From an uncultured Bacilli bacterium (GTDB lineage Bacteria > Bacillota_I > Bacilli_A > RFN20 > CAG-631): DNA of 45,457 nucleotides. The stretch's first letter is position 1; every line of letters begins with the position of its first letter. The position numbers and the translations under genes are program-made. The stretch covers positions 1 through 45,457 of the forward strand of contig CAKPXF010000022.1 in assembly GCA_934201705.1 (NCBI GenBank), written 5' to 3'. Of the stretch, positions 27,211 through 36,322 are shown piece after piece. Below the pieces are notes generated by a model, which saw nothing but the letters and a program-made list of their open reading frames with translations, did not search any database and had not been told where the DNA came from.

Positions 27211-28186
27211 TAGTCATTTCATATTTAACTTCATTTAATATACTAACTAATTCATCATAAGTAGAAATGCTAGTTAGTCTACTTCTTATTTTAGAACTAT
27301 TTCTATAGTTTTTAATAAACCAACCAGCTTGTGAGCGTAATTCCTTTAAAGCAACATACTCACCCTTATAATTAATTAAATCCTTAGCGTAATCTAATAA
27401 AACATCGATTTTCTCGACATTATTCATATCTTTTAGTTCTTCATTTGTTTCTAAAAGATGATTTATTTGTGTGAAAATATATGGATTTCCATAGCTAGCT
27501 CTTCCAATCATAATAGCATCGCATTTGGTAAATTCAAGTATTTCTTTAGCTTGATGAGGCGTTTTTATATCACCATTTACAATTATTGGAAAGTTTGGGT
27601 GCAATTCCTTTACTTGCCTAATTATGTCATAATTTACAGTATTTGCGTATAAATCGCTTTTTGTTCTGCCATGTATTGCTAAAGCACTGGCACCTGCTTT
27701 GATTATCGCATCGGCCACTTCAAAAATATTTATAGAATTATGATCCCAACCAATTCTTGTTTTTATAGTTACTGGCTTTTTTACATTTTCAACTATTGTT
27801 TTTACTGTATTATATATTTTATCAACATCAAGCAAATATTTACTTCCTGCATTGCTTTTAAGGACCTTAGGAACAGGACAGCCCATATTTATATCGATTA
27901 TATCGGCATTTGTTTGTGTATCAACCCATTTAGCAGCGTATAATAGTGTCTCGATATCGCCACCAAATATTTGAATAGCAACTGGATGCTCGCTTTCATC
28001 AATTAAGGCTAAATCTTTAGTTTTTTTGTCATTATAAAAAATTCCCTTGTCAGAAATCATTTCTGTAGTAACCATGCTTGCGCCATATTTTTTACACATT
28101 TTACGATAGGCAATGTTAGTAACACCAGCCATTGGTGCTAACACAACATTGCCTTTAATTTCAATATCTTTGATTTTATAAGACAT
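27200..28186 (-). CDS. dusB: tRNA-dihydrouridine synthase, DusB-like
   Basis: 328 residues, normal length. It is an FMN enzyme that reduces uridine to dihydrouridine in tRNA D-loops. Seen features: the TIM-barrel start VVLAPMAGVTNIAYRKMCKK, NMGCPVPKVLKSNAGSKYL with the catalytic Cys, IHGRTKSDLY, IIVNGDIKTP and DAIMIGRASYGNPYIF (FMN phosphate binding). A helical C-terminal domain follows. It begins one base after serS and ends in the terminator stem. The ribosome site is weak, which fits translational coupling. In Bacillota dus genes often sit near lysS; here it sits near serS. Confidence 0.93.
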   Translation of the reverse strand: MSYKIKDIEIKGNVVLAPMAGVTNIAYRKMCKKYGASMVTTEMISDKGIFYNDKKTKDLALIDESEHPVAIQIFGGDIETLLYAAKWVDTQTNADIIDINMGCPVPKVLKSNAGSKYLLDVDKIYNTVKTIVENVKKPVTIKTRIGWDHNSINIFEVADAIIKAGASALAIHGRTKSDLYANTVNYDIIRQVKELHPNFPIIVNGDIKTPHQAKEILEFTKCDAIMIGRASYGNPYIFTQINHLLETNEELKDMNNVEKIDVLLDYAKDLINYKGEYVALKELRSQAGWFIKNYRNSSKIRSRLTSISTYDELVSILNEVKYEMTKEL

Positions 28187-28187
28187 T

Positions 28188-29477
28188 TTATTTTAATGGA
28201 ATTAGTTTTTCTTTTCCACCCATGTATGGTTGTAATGATTTTGGAATATTAACTGAGCCATCCTCATTTAAATTGTTTTCAAGTAAAGCAATTAGCATAC
28301 GAGGTGAAGCTACAACTGTATTATTTAATGTATGAGGCAAATATTTATTACCTTTTGCATCTTTAACACGAATTGATAAACGTCTTGCTTGAGCATCAGT
28401 TAAGTTAGAGCATGAACCAACCTCAAAGTATTTCTTTTGGCGTGGAGACCAAGCCTCAACATCAATTGAACGACATTTTAAATCGGCTAAATCACCAGAA
28501 CAGCACTCTAATGTTCTAACTGGAATATCCATAGATCTAAATAATTCAACAGTATTCATATATAGCTTTTTAAACCATTCTCTTGATTCTTCTGGTTTAC
28601 AAACTATAATCATTTCTTGTTTTTCAAATTGGTGAATACGATATACTCCTCTTTCTTCAATACCATGAGCTCCTTTTTCTTTTCTAAAGCATGGTGAGTA
28701 TGAAGTTAAAACATATGGCAATTCTTTTTCATCAAGCATTTGATCAATGAACCTTCCAATCATTGAATGCTCACTTGTACCAATTAAATATAAATCTTCT
28801 CCTTCAATTTTATACATCATAGCATCCATTTCTTCAAATGACATAACACCTGTTACAACGTTACTACGAATCATAAATGGAGGGACTACATATGTAAATC
28901 CTTTATTAATCATAAAGTCTCTAGCATAAGTTAAAACAGCTGAATGTAATCTTGCAATGTCACCAGTTAAATAGTAAAAGCCATTACCAGCAACACGACG
29001 AGCTGCATCAATATCAATACCATTAAATCTTTCCATTATTTCAGTATGATATGGAATATCAAATGGTTTTAAAGCATTATCGCCAAACTTTTCAAGTTCT
29101 ACATTATGAGTATCATCTTCACCAATTGGTACTTCAGGGTCAATAAAGTTAGGAATTTTCATCATTAAAGCTGTTCTTTGCTTAATTAATTCGTCTTCTT
29201 TATTTTCAAATTCTTTTAATTCTTCATCAATTTTAGCAATTTCAGCTTTTACTTCATTAGCCTTATCGATTTCTTTATTTTTAAAATAAATACCAATTTG
29301 CTTACTTAAGTCATTTTTACGACCTCTAAGCTCACTGCCTTTAGTTACATATTCACGGCATTGCTTATCAACAAGTAAAACCTCATCAACTATATGAAGC
29401 TTATTTTGTTGAAACTTTTTAATCATATTTTCTTTTACAGCATCAGGATTTTCTCTTAATATTGCTATATCAATCAT
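28188..29477 (-). CDS. serS: Seryl-tRNA synthetase
   Basis: 429 residues. The N-terminal long coiled-coil arm that reads the tRNA-Ser variable arm is at about 30-100 (GRKNDLSKQIGIYFKNKEI, AEIAKIDEELKEFENKEDEL). The class II core includes the motif 2 region CFRKEKGAHGIEERGVYRIHQ and the SCSNLTDAQARRLSIRV segment. Motif 3 is unusual: TLNNTVVASPRMLIALLENN where most bacterial enzymes have TLNGSGLAVGRT. The active-site Arg is kept. Nearby CCSGDLADLK also differs from the common CTGDMG. Start ATG 29477 lies one base after gyrA with GGAGAT upstream. No T-box leader is present. Confidence 0.95.
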   Translation of the reverse strand: MIDIAILRENPDAVKENMIKKFQQNKLHIVDEVLLVDKQCREYVTKGSELRGRKNDLSKQIGIYFKNKEIDKANEVKAEIAKIDEELKEFENKEDELIKQRTALMMKIPNFIDPEVPIGEDDTHNVELEKFGDNALKPFDIPYHTEIMERFNGIDIDAARRVAGNGFYYLTGDIARLHSAVLTYARDFMINKGFTYVVPPFMIRSNVVTGVMSFEEMDAMMYKIEGEDLYLIGTSEHSMIGRFIDQMLDEKELPYVLTSYSPCFRKEKGAHGIEERGVYRIHQFEKQEMIIVCKPEESREWFKKLYMNTVELFRSMDIPVRTLECCSGDLADLKCRSIDVEAWSPRQKKYFEVGSCSNLTDAQARRLSIRVKDAKGNKYLPHTLNNTVVASPRMLIALLENNLNEDGSVNIPKSLQPYMGGKEKLIPLK

Positions 29478-29478
29478 T

Positions 29479-32049
29479 TTAATTTATCTCCTTGTTTTCA
29501 CTGTTTTCTTCTACATTGTTAGTAGTTGAATTTTCTTGATTTGTAGTATTTTCTTCTTCATTTTCTTCTTCAATTGGATCAGTAACACATAAAGAAGAAA
29601 CGATTTGATTTTCTGCAAGTTTAATAATTCTTACACCTAATGTATTTCTTCCAGAAACACTAACTTGCCTTAATGATGTTCTAATAATTATTCCAAGATT
29701 TGTAACAATTAAAACATCCTCATCGCCATTTACAGCCACAATCTTTGCTAAAGTGCCATTCTTTTCTGATGATTTAATAGTTAATACACCTTGGCCACCA
29801 CGTTTAGTTAATCGGTAATCATCCATCTTAGACATCTTACCATATCCTTTAGTTGAAATAACTAAGATATATTGCCCTTCTAAAGATGTAGCAACACCTA
29901 CAACCTCACCATCATTTACATTAATACCCTTTACACCAGATGCAGTTCTACCCATGCATCTTACATCTTCTTCATTAAATCTAACAACCTTACCGTTTGA
30001 TGCTGCAATGAATATCTGTGCATTACCATCTGTTAATTTAACATCAATTAATTCGTCATCATCCTTTAAGTTAACAGCAATTTTACCATTTTGGTTAATT
30101 CTAACGAATTCTTTTAATAATACACGTTTAATAATACCCTTTTTAGTTACAAATGTTAAAGTATGATTATCAGTTAAATCATCAGCTTTATTATCAATTG
30201 AAATAATTGATCTTACTTTTTCATCATTATCCATTTTTAATAAGTTAATAGCAGGAATTCCTTTTGATGTTCTACTATATTCTGGGATTTGATGGCCTCT
30301 AATTCTATATACCTTTCCATAGTTTGTAAAGAATAATACATCTTCGTGAGTATTAGCCATAATGATTTTATCAACTACATCATCATCGTTAGTAGTCATA
30401 CCTCTCATACCCTTACCGCCACGCTTTTGTGTTTTATAAGTATCATTTGAAACACGTTTTATATAACCATTAACAGTTAGAGTTATAATTATATCCTCTT
30501 GTGGAATTAAATCTTCATCATCAATGTTGAATTCACCATTAATAATTTCTGAACGACGTTTATCAGCGTATTTTGCTTTAATATCAAGCATTTCTTGTTT
30601 GATAACTTGGTAAATTTCGTTTTTATCTGCTAAGATTCGCTTAAAGTTATCGATTTCTTCTTGAAGTTCTTTACATTCAGTTTCAATTTTTTCTGTTTCA
30701 AGTGAATTTAATTTAGATAAAGTCATAGCAAGAACCGCTTTGGCTTGCTTGTCAGTTAAATTAAACTTTTCGCAAAGCTGAATAGCTGAATCATCATTAT
30801 TTTTAGAGCCTTTAATTACTTGAACTACCTCATCAATATTAGCAAGAGCTATAATTAAGCCTTGTAAAATGTGAGCGCGTTCTTCATCTTTTGCTAAATC
30901 AAATCTAATTCTACGAGTTACAACATCAAATTGGTGATCCATATAATATTTTAACAAGCCTTTAATACCTAAGATTTTTGGCTCACCATTTACTAATACT
31001 AGATTGTTAATACCATAAGAGACTTGAAGTGATGTTAATTTAAATAATTGATTTAAAATAACTTCTGGTACTACATCCTTTCTCAATTCGATAACAACTC
31101 TTATATCTTCACCTGATGATTCATCTCTAATATCAGTTAAACCATCAATAATTTTATCTCTTGCAAGCTCACCAATTCTTTCAATCATTGTAGCTTTATT
31201 AACTCCATATGGGATTTCACTCACAATAATCCTATGCTTACCATTTGATTCAATTTTATCAATTGTTGTTTTAGAACGAATAACAATTGTTCCTTGTCCT
31301 GTTTCATAAGCTTTCACAATTCCAGATTTTCCCATAATATAAGCACCGGTAGGAAAATCAGGCCCTGGAATAATTTGAAGTAATTCACTTACAGTAATGT
31401 CGGGATTTTCATAAATAGCTAAAGTAGCATCAATTGCTTCAGCTAAATTATGCGGAGGAATGTTTGTTGCCATGCCTACAGCAATACCTGTAGCACCATT
31501 TACTAATACGTTAGGAAAACGTGAAGGTAAAGCTACTGGTTCTTCATCCTCACCATCATAGTTGGGAATAAAATTAACTGTATCTTTATGAATGTCTCTA
31601 ACCATTTCCATAGCTATTTTTGACATTCTAGCTTCAGTATAACGCATAGCTGCAGCACCATCACCATCGATTGAGCCAAAGTTACCATGTCCATCAACTA
31701 ATGGATAACGTGTTGAAAATCTTTGAGCTAAACGAACCATTGCTTCATAAATTGACGAGTCACCATGAGGGTGATATTTACCCATAACGTCTCCAACAAT
31801 TCTAGCAGATTTTTTATGTGGTGTAGTTGAATAAATTCCAGCTTCACTCATTCCAAATAAAATACGTCTATGAACTGGCTTCATTCCATCTTTTACATCA
31901 GGAATTGCACGAGCAACGATTACTGACATTGCATACTCAAGGAATGATTTTTTTACTTTTTCAGATAAATTAGCAACTTCTATATTAGTTTTTCCATCTT
32001 CAGCCTTTTCAGCTTCAATGAATTCGTTTATTCTTTCCTTATCACTCAT
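29479..32049 (-). CDS. gyrA: DNA gyrase subunit A
   Basis: 856 residues. The start is ATG 32049 because AGGAGG lies 6 bases upstream; an in-frame ATG at 32067 precedes this site. The winged-helix core has the quinolone-target region HPHGDSSIYEA with the usual drug-sensitive Ser and Glu, and the catalytic Tyr in AAMRYTEARM. The C-terminal beta-pinwheel carries the GyrA box QKRGGKGMRG, which marks true gyrase rather than topoisomerase IV ParC. A highly acidic, Asn-rich tail (about 35 residues, EEENEEEN...) ends the protein; acidic tails of this type tune supercoiling in some gyrases. It follows gyrB with an 11-base gap. Confidence 0.97.
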   Translation of the reverse strand: MSDKERINEFIEAEKAEDGKTNIEVANLSEKVKKSFLEYAMSVIVARAIPDVKDGMKPVHRRILFGMSEAGIYSTTPHKKSARIVGDVMGKYHPHGDSSIYEAMVRLAQRFSTRYPLVDGHGNFGSIDGDGAAAMRYTEARMSKIAMEMVRDIHKDTVNFIPNYDGEDEEPVALPSRFPNVLVNGATGIAVGMATNIPPHNLAEAIDATLAIYENPDITVSELLQIIPGPDFPTGAYIMGKSGIVKAYETGQGTIVIRSKTTIDKIESNGKHRIIVSEIPYGVNKATMIERIGELARDKIIDGLTDIRDESSGEDIRVVIELRKDVVPEVILNQLFKLTSLQVSYGINNLVLVNGEPKILGIKGLLKYYMDHQFDVVTRRIRFDLAKDEERAHILQGLIIALANIDEVVQVIKGSKNNDDSAIQLCEKFNLTDKQAKAVLAMTLSKLNSLETEKIETECKELQEEIDNFKRILADKNEIYQVIKQEMLDIKAKYADKRRSEIINGEFNIDDEDLIPQEDIIITLTVNGYIKRVSNDTYKTQKRGGKGMRGMTTNDDDVVDKIIMANTHEDVLFFTNYGKVYRIRGHQIPEYSRTSKGIPAINLLKMDNDEKVRSIISIDNKADDLTDNHTLTFVTKKGIIKRVLLKEFVRINQNGKIAVNLKDDDELIDVKLTDGNAQIFIAASNGKVVRFNEEDVRCMGRTASGVKGINVNDGEVVGVATSLEGQYILVISTKGYGKMSKMDDYRLTKRGGQGVLTIKSSEKNGTLAKIVAVNGDEDVLIVTNLGIIIRTSLRQVSVSGRNTLGVRIIKLAENQIVSSLCVTDPIEEENEEENTTNQENSTTNNVEENSENKEIN

Positions 32050-32059
32050 TTTATCCCTC

Positions 32060-34051
32060 CTATACATCTAAGTTTTCAACAAACTTAGCATTTTCTAAGA
32101 TATAATTACGTCTTGGTTCAACCTTATCGCCCATTAGCATATCAAATACTCTATCAGCTTCAACAGCATCATCTAAAGATACTTGAATTAAAGTACGAGA
32201 TTTTGGGTCCATTGTAGTTTCGCCAAGCTGTGACCAGTCCATTTCTCCTAAGCCTTTATATCTTTGAATGCTTGGCTTACCAACAACTCTTTTACGAATT
32301 TGTTCAAGTTCAGCATCATTATAAGCATATTCAACATTTTTACCCCAAGCCACTTTATATAGTGGTGGTTTTGCAATGAATACATGGCCTTGCTTAATTA
32401 ATTCTGGCATGAATCTATAGAAGAATGTTAATAGTAACACTTGAATATGTGATCCATCAACATCGGCATCGGTCATGATTATTACTTTATGATATCTTAA
32501 TTTTTCAATATTGAATTCATCATGTATTCCTGTACCTAAGGCTGTAATAATTGTTCCAATTTCAGCATTTTCAAATACACGATGTGGATTTGCTTTTTCA
32601 ACGTTTAATATTTTACCTCTTAAAGGCAATATTGCTTGGTATTCACGAACTCTACCTTGCTTTGCACTACCACCGGCAGAATCACCCTCGACTATAAACA
32701 TTTCACAAAGTGAAGCGTCCTTTGACGAGCAATCGGCAAGTTTTCCAGGTAGTGTTGAAAATTCAAGAGCGCCTTTTCTTCTTACTGTTTCACGAGCCTT
32801 TTTAGCAGCTAGTCTAGCATTACGAGCAAGTAATACTTTTTCTACAATCTTTTTAGCTTCATCTGGATGCTCTAAGAAAAATCTTTGTAATTGCTCACCA
32901 AACACATCACTAGCAATTTTTCTAACCTCGAAGTTACCTAAACGACCCTTCGTTTGTCCTTCATATTGAGGATCTGGATGTTTAATTGAAATGATGGCTG
33001 TCATTCCTTCTTCAAAGTCAGATTGTGTAAATCCCTCTTCGCCTTCTTTTATATCTTTATCGTATTTGTTTTCTGAAATATATTTTCTTAAAACACGTGC
33101 TAAAGCCAGTCTAAAGCCATCCTCATGTGTTCCACCATCATGAGTATTAATATTATTACAGAATGAATAAATATTTGATTGATAGCCTTCATTATACTGA
33201 ACTACACATTCAAGCCACATAGTATCATTCTTACCATGAATTTCAACATTTTCACATTTTTGCTTTAAATGGATAATAGTTGGATGTATAGGAGTCCTAT
33301 TAGTATTAATATATTTAATAAATTCTTCAAGACCAACATCATACAAAAATTCATCATGCTGATTTGTATTTTCTTTAACTTCTTCTTCATTTCTTAAATC
33401 AGCAACAGTCATCTTAATACCTTCATTTAAAAAGGCAAGTTCTCTCATTCTTTCCTTTAAGATGTTGTAATCATATACCTGTGTTTCTTCAAAAATTGTT
33501 GGATCAGCTTTAAACCTTACTGTTGTTCCAGTATCATTAATATCACAATTTGATACAATAGTTAATGGAGCTGTTGGATGTCCACCATTAACGAATTTCA
33601 TATAATGAACTTCGCCTTCTCTTTTTACCCATACTTCTAGCCATTCACTTAAAGCGTTAACAACTGAAGCACCAACACCATGAAGGCCACCAGATACTTT
33701 GTACCCTCCTTCACCGCCAAATTTACCACCAGCATGTAATACTGTGTAAATTGTTTCAACTGTTGATACTTTTGTTTTTGGATGTATCCCAACTGGAATT
33801 CCTCTTCCATGGTCAACAACCTCAATAATATTTCCAGGTAAAATAGATAAATTTATCTCTTTTCCATATCCTGCTAAAGCTTCATCAATTGAGTTATCGA
33901 TAATCTCCCATACTAAGTGATGTAACCCAGAGCTTGATGTAGTACCAATATACATACCTGGTCTTTTACGGACAGCTTCTAGTCCCTCTAAAACCTGAAT
34001 ATCGCTCTCGTTATAATGTCCTTGTGTTTTTAATTCTTCATTTTCAGTCAT
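32060..34051 (-). CDS. gyrB: DNA gyrase subunit B
   Basis: 663 residues. I start at ATG 34051, one base after the recF stop and behind AAAGGAG; the TTG at 34075 would include the ribosome site. GHKL ATPase motifs: DNSIDEALAG, VVDHGRGIPVGIH, HAGGKFGG and YKVSGGLHGVG. TOPRIM motifs: EGDSAGGSAKQGR and DADVDGSHI, followed by QRYKGLGEMDW. The C-terminus MGDKVEPRRNYILENAKFVENLDV, quoted here only in part, is the standard gyrase ending. It pairs with GyrA to introduce negative supercoils. Confidence 0.97.
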   Translation of the reverse strand: MTENEELKTQGHYNESDIQVLEGLEAVRKRPGMYIGTTSSSGLHHLVWEIIDNSIDEALAGYGKEINLSILPGNIIEVVDHGRGIPVGIHPKTKVSTVETIYTVLHAGGKFGGEGGYKVSGGLHGVGASVVNALSEWLEVWVKREGEVHYMKFVNGGHPTAPLTIVSNCDINDTGTTVRFKADPTIFEETQVYDYNILKERMRELAFLNEGIKMTVADLRNEEEVKENTNQHDEFLYDVGLEEFIKYINTNRTPIHPTIIHLKQKCENVEIHGKNDTMWLECVVQYNEGYQSNIYSFCNNINTHDGGTHEDGFRLALARVLRKYISENKYDKDIKEGEEGFTQSDFEEGMTAIISIKHPDPQYEGQTKGRLGNFEVRKIASDVFGEQLQRFFLEHPDEAKKIVEKVLLARNARLAAKKARETVRRKGALEFSTLPGKLADCSSKDASLCEMFIVEGDSAGGSAKQGRVREYQAILPLRGKILNVEKANPHRVFENAEIGTIITALGTGIHDEFNIEKLRYHKVIIMTDADVDGSHIQVLLLTFFYRFMPELIKQGHVFIAKPPLYKVAWGKNVEYAYNDAELEQIRKRVVGKPSIQRYKGLGEMDWSQLGETTMDPKSRTLIQVSLDDAVEADRVFDMLMGDKVEPRRNYILENAKFVENLDV

Positions 34052-34052
34052 A

Positions 34053-35156
34053 TTAATTTGAACTCCTTTCTTCAACTAAGCCTTCTTTTATTTTTATAAC
34101 CTTTGTATTCAAAGGAATATTTGTTGAAATTATTTCTTGATAATTAGTGCAAGTTATAAAAACTTGCTCTTTTGTTAATAAGTATTTAAATACTCTTTCC
34201 TTTTTTATTAAATCTAGTTCACTAAATGCATCATCTAATATAATGATTGGTTCACTTTTATTAGCTTTATTTACAATTTCACCAACAGCTAATTTTATAC
34301 ATAATGATATTAACCTTTGCTGGCCTTGTGAGGCATACATATCAATCAGCATATCATCTAAATACACTTTAAAGTCATCCTTGTGAATGCCATTAATTGT
34401 ATATTGCCTTTCTATATCCTTATTAATGGTGTCATTATATAATTTTAATGCTTTATTTAAGTATGCTTCTTTATCTAATTCGTTAATAAAAGAATTATAA
34501 ATGATTTTTATTCTTTTATTTTCATTACTAACATTAAAATAAATATTTGTAGCAAACTCTTCTATTTTTTCAATTAGCCATTTGCGTCTTATATAAATAA
34601 TATATGATGATTCAACAATTTTTTCATTTATTACATCTAAAAGATTGTAATCAATTTTCTTTTTTAGTAAATTGTTTCTTTCCTCTAAAATATCTTTAAA
34701 TGCTATTAATTGCTTTATGTAGATTGGAAAAAGCATCGATAACTCTTTGTTTAAAAAATTTCTTCTTATACCAGGTGAGTCCTTAAATAAATAAACATCC
34801 TCTGGAGAAAAGCAAACGACATTTAAATTTCCAATATACTCGCTAATCTTATTTACTAATACATCATTTATATAAGCTGTTTTCCCACTTTTATTTAAAA
34901 CTATCCTATAAGTATACTCCCCTTTACCTTTTATTACCTTTCCTATAACTATTGCCTCATCGCTTGTATTATTTATCATTTCTTTAAAATAAGATGTTCT
35001 AAAGGATGTAGCATTTGCAAGAGCATAAATGCTTTCAACGATGTTTGTTTTCCCTTGCCCATTATCTCCATAAAATATAATTATTGATTTATTAAAAGAT
35101 AAGTTCAATTCTTTTATATTTCTAAAATTGATGAGGCTTATATTATTTAAATACAT
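34053..35156 (-). CDS. recF: DNA replication and repair protein RecF
   Basis: 367 residues, normal for RecF. It is an SMC-like ATPase that helps RecO/RecR load RecA at gaps. Walker A is YGDNGQGKTNIVESI (residues about 29-43), the ABC signature ASQGQQRLISLCIK is near residue 275, and Walker B is PIIILDDAFSELD. The ATG overlaps the yaaA stop by one base (TAATG), and no separate ribosome site is seen, so it is probably coupled to yaaA. Confidence 0.96.
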   Translation of the reverse strand: MYLNNISLINFRNIKELNLSFNKSIIIFYGDNGQGKTNIVESIYALANATSFRTSYFKEMINNTSDEAIVIGKVIKGKGEYTYRIVLNKSGKTAYINDVLVNKISEYIGNLNVVCFSPEDVYLFKDSPGIRRNFLNKELSMLFPIYIKQLIAFKDILEERNNLLKKKIDYNLLDVINEKIVESSYIIYIRRKWLIEKIEEFATNIYFNVSNENKRIKIIYNSFINELDKEAYLNKALKLYNDTINKDIERQYTINGIHKDDFKVYLDDMLIDMYASQGQQRLISLCIKLAVGEIVNKANKSEPIIILDDAFSELDLIKKERVFKYLLTKEQVFITCTNYQEIISTNIPLNTKVIKIKEGLVEERSSN

Positions 35157-35362
35157 TAATTACTAATAATATATTCATTGTTATTAACAAGTATTTTATC
35201 ACCAACTCGAAGCTTTCTTCCTCTTCTTTGCTCTAGTTCATTGTTAACATAAACCGATGTGGTCATTAAAAACACTTTTGCGTCTCCACCATTTGAAATT
35301 ATGTTAGTGAATTTTAGAAATTGACCGAGAGTTATATACTCTGTTGTAATAACAATTTTCAT
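35156..35362 (-). CDS. yaaA: YaaA, S4-domain RNA-binding protein
   Basis: 68 residues, the normal size of the small S4-domain protein encoded just before recF in Bacillota. The S4 fold is seen in ITLGQFLKFTNIISNGGDAK, VYVNNELEQRRGRKLRVGDKI. In B. subtilis it is linked to 50S ribosome assembly. It is the first gene of this operon, with promoter at 35393-35421 and ribosome site AAAGGGG. In most relatives dnaA and dnaN come immediately before it; here they are missing. Confidence 0.9.
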   Translation of the reverse strand: MKIVITTEYITLGQFLKFTNIISNGGDAKVFLMTTSVYVNNELEQRRGRKLRVGDKILVNNNEYIISN

Positions 35363-35392
35363 AATAATACATCCCCTTTAGAAATCTATTTA

Positions 35393-35421
35393 ATTATATC
35401 ATTTTTAATATTTTTTTTCAA
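35393..35421 (-). promoter_or_regulatory. SigA promoter of yaaA-recF-gyrBA operon
   Basis: TTGAAA (35416-35421) and TATAAT (35393-35398) are spaced by 17 bases on the minus strand, about 30 bases before the yaaA start. This is close to consensus and fits a highly expressed gyrase operon. Confidence 0.9.
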
Positions 35422-35423
35422 TG

Positions 35424-35446
35424 CTCTTATTATATAATAATAAGAG
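35424..35446. promoter_or_regulatory. Perfect 10-3-10 palindrome directly upstream of gyrase operon promoter
   Basis: The arms CTCTTATTAT and ATAATAAGAG are perfectly complementary around ATA, with the inner end 2 bases from the -35 box. On the minus strand it follows the T-run of the preceding terminator, and has no T-run of its own in that direction. A protein-binding site, or supercoil-sensitive cruciform-prone element, is possible. Confidence 0.5.
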
Positions 35447-35477
35447 GAAAAAAATGAAATACTTTGCTAGTATTTCA
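35447..35477 (-). terminator. Terminator of glycerol operon
   Basis: On the minus strand TGAAATACT and AGTATTTCA form a perfect 9-bp stem with a 5-base loop (35455-35477), followed by TTTTTTTCC. It lies 17 bases past the stop of the YwaF-like gene. Confidence 0.9.
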
Positions 35478-35493
35478 CCTTTAATCATTATTT

Positions 35494-36306
35494 TTAATTA
35501 TTAATTGCTTCATTAAAAGCACAATTATTATCCTTAATTTTACCTCTTATTGATAAAACTAAATAGTATATTCCATAAATTGTTAAAGCCGATAAAAAGA
35601 AAATAATTATTACTACAAAAGGATTAATTGCTTTAGGAATAAAGGAAAATACAGGATCTTTTAAGAAAAACCAGTTATAATCACTATTTATAGTTGAATA
35701 TAACAAGTTTCCAAGTGTTGCCCATAAAGCAATTCCAATAATACATAATGCTTCCTTATATATTTTTTTAATATCTAGCTTTACATCCTTTAAAAGCAAA
35801 GATAAGCAGCCATAAATAAATACAAGTCCATGATATAAGAATAATTGAATTACGACATATGAAAAGGCTGCTTGTGATGAATTTAGAGCTGTTCCTGGAT
35901 AGATTAGCCACATTAAAGGAGCTAAAATTGCTAAAACAGCAATTGGTGTTTTTATGGCATTACCATATTTTCCATATCTTGAATACATAATTAATATACT
36001 TAATACAGTACATATATGAAATGGAAATTTATCTAAAATTATTTCACCATTAACATCTATAGTGCCCTTATTATAAAATGGTTGCATAAAGAAATCAAAA
36101 AGATAGGTTATTAAAACTAATATAGCTATAGCTTTTATTAAATTATTTTTCTTTTCTTCATTTTTATTTTTAAACAAGATAGTAAGTAAAGCTACTGCTC
36201 CAAAAATTAAAACTAAATATATGATATGATGATAGGAAAACATCGATATTTTGCTAGTTTCATCTGCTTTATGATCTCCAAAAATCTTTAAAAATATTTC
36301 TCTCAT
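35494..36306 (-). CDS. YwaF-like (TIGR02206-type) multi-spanning membrane protein
   Basis: 270 residues with six or seven hydrophobic segments (IIYLVLIFGAVALLTILF, AIAILVLITYLFDFFM, FSYVVIQLFLYHGLVFIYG and FVVIIIFFLSALTIYGIYY among them). The central FPFHICTVLSILIMYSRY matches the conserved PxHICxL core of the YwaF/TIGR02206 family, whose role is unknown. Some relatives are thought to be transport or lipid-related. It is the last gene of the glycerol operon, 16 bases after glpK, with AAAGGGGAAAG before the ATG, so a role in glycerol uptake or membrane lipid supply is a fair guess only. Confidence 0.8.
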   Translation of the reverse strand: MREIFLKIFGDHKADETSKISMFSYHHIIYLVLIFGAVALLTILFKNKNEEKKNNLIKAIAILVLITYLFDFFMQPFYNKGTIDVNGEIILDKFPFHICTVLSILIMYSRYGKYGNAIKTPIAVLAILAPLMWLIYPGTALNSSQAAFSYVVIQLFLYHGLVFIYGCLSLLLKDVKLDIKKIYKEALCIIGIALWATLGNLLYSTINSDYNWFFLKDPVFSFIPKAINPFVVIIIFFLSALTIYGIYYLVLSIRGKIKDNNCAFNEAINN

Positions 36307-36322
36307 TTTTCTTTCCCCTTTA

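Noticed and set aside
29479..32049. Possible quinolone-resistance change in GyrA
   Set aside because: The key region HPHGDSSIYEA has the usual Ser and Glu of sensitive Gram-positive enzymes.
32511..32969. Plus-strand 152-residue open frame opposite gyrB
   Set aside because: Lies fully antisense to the conserved gyrB TOPRIM region with no start signals; it reflects codon structure of gyrB.
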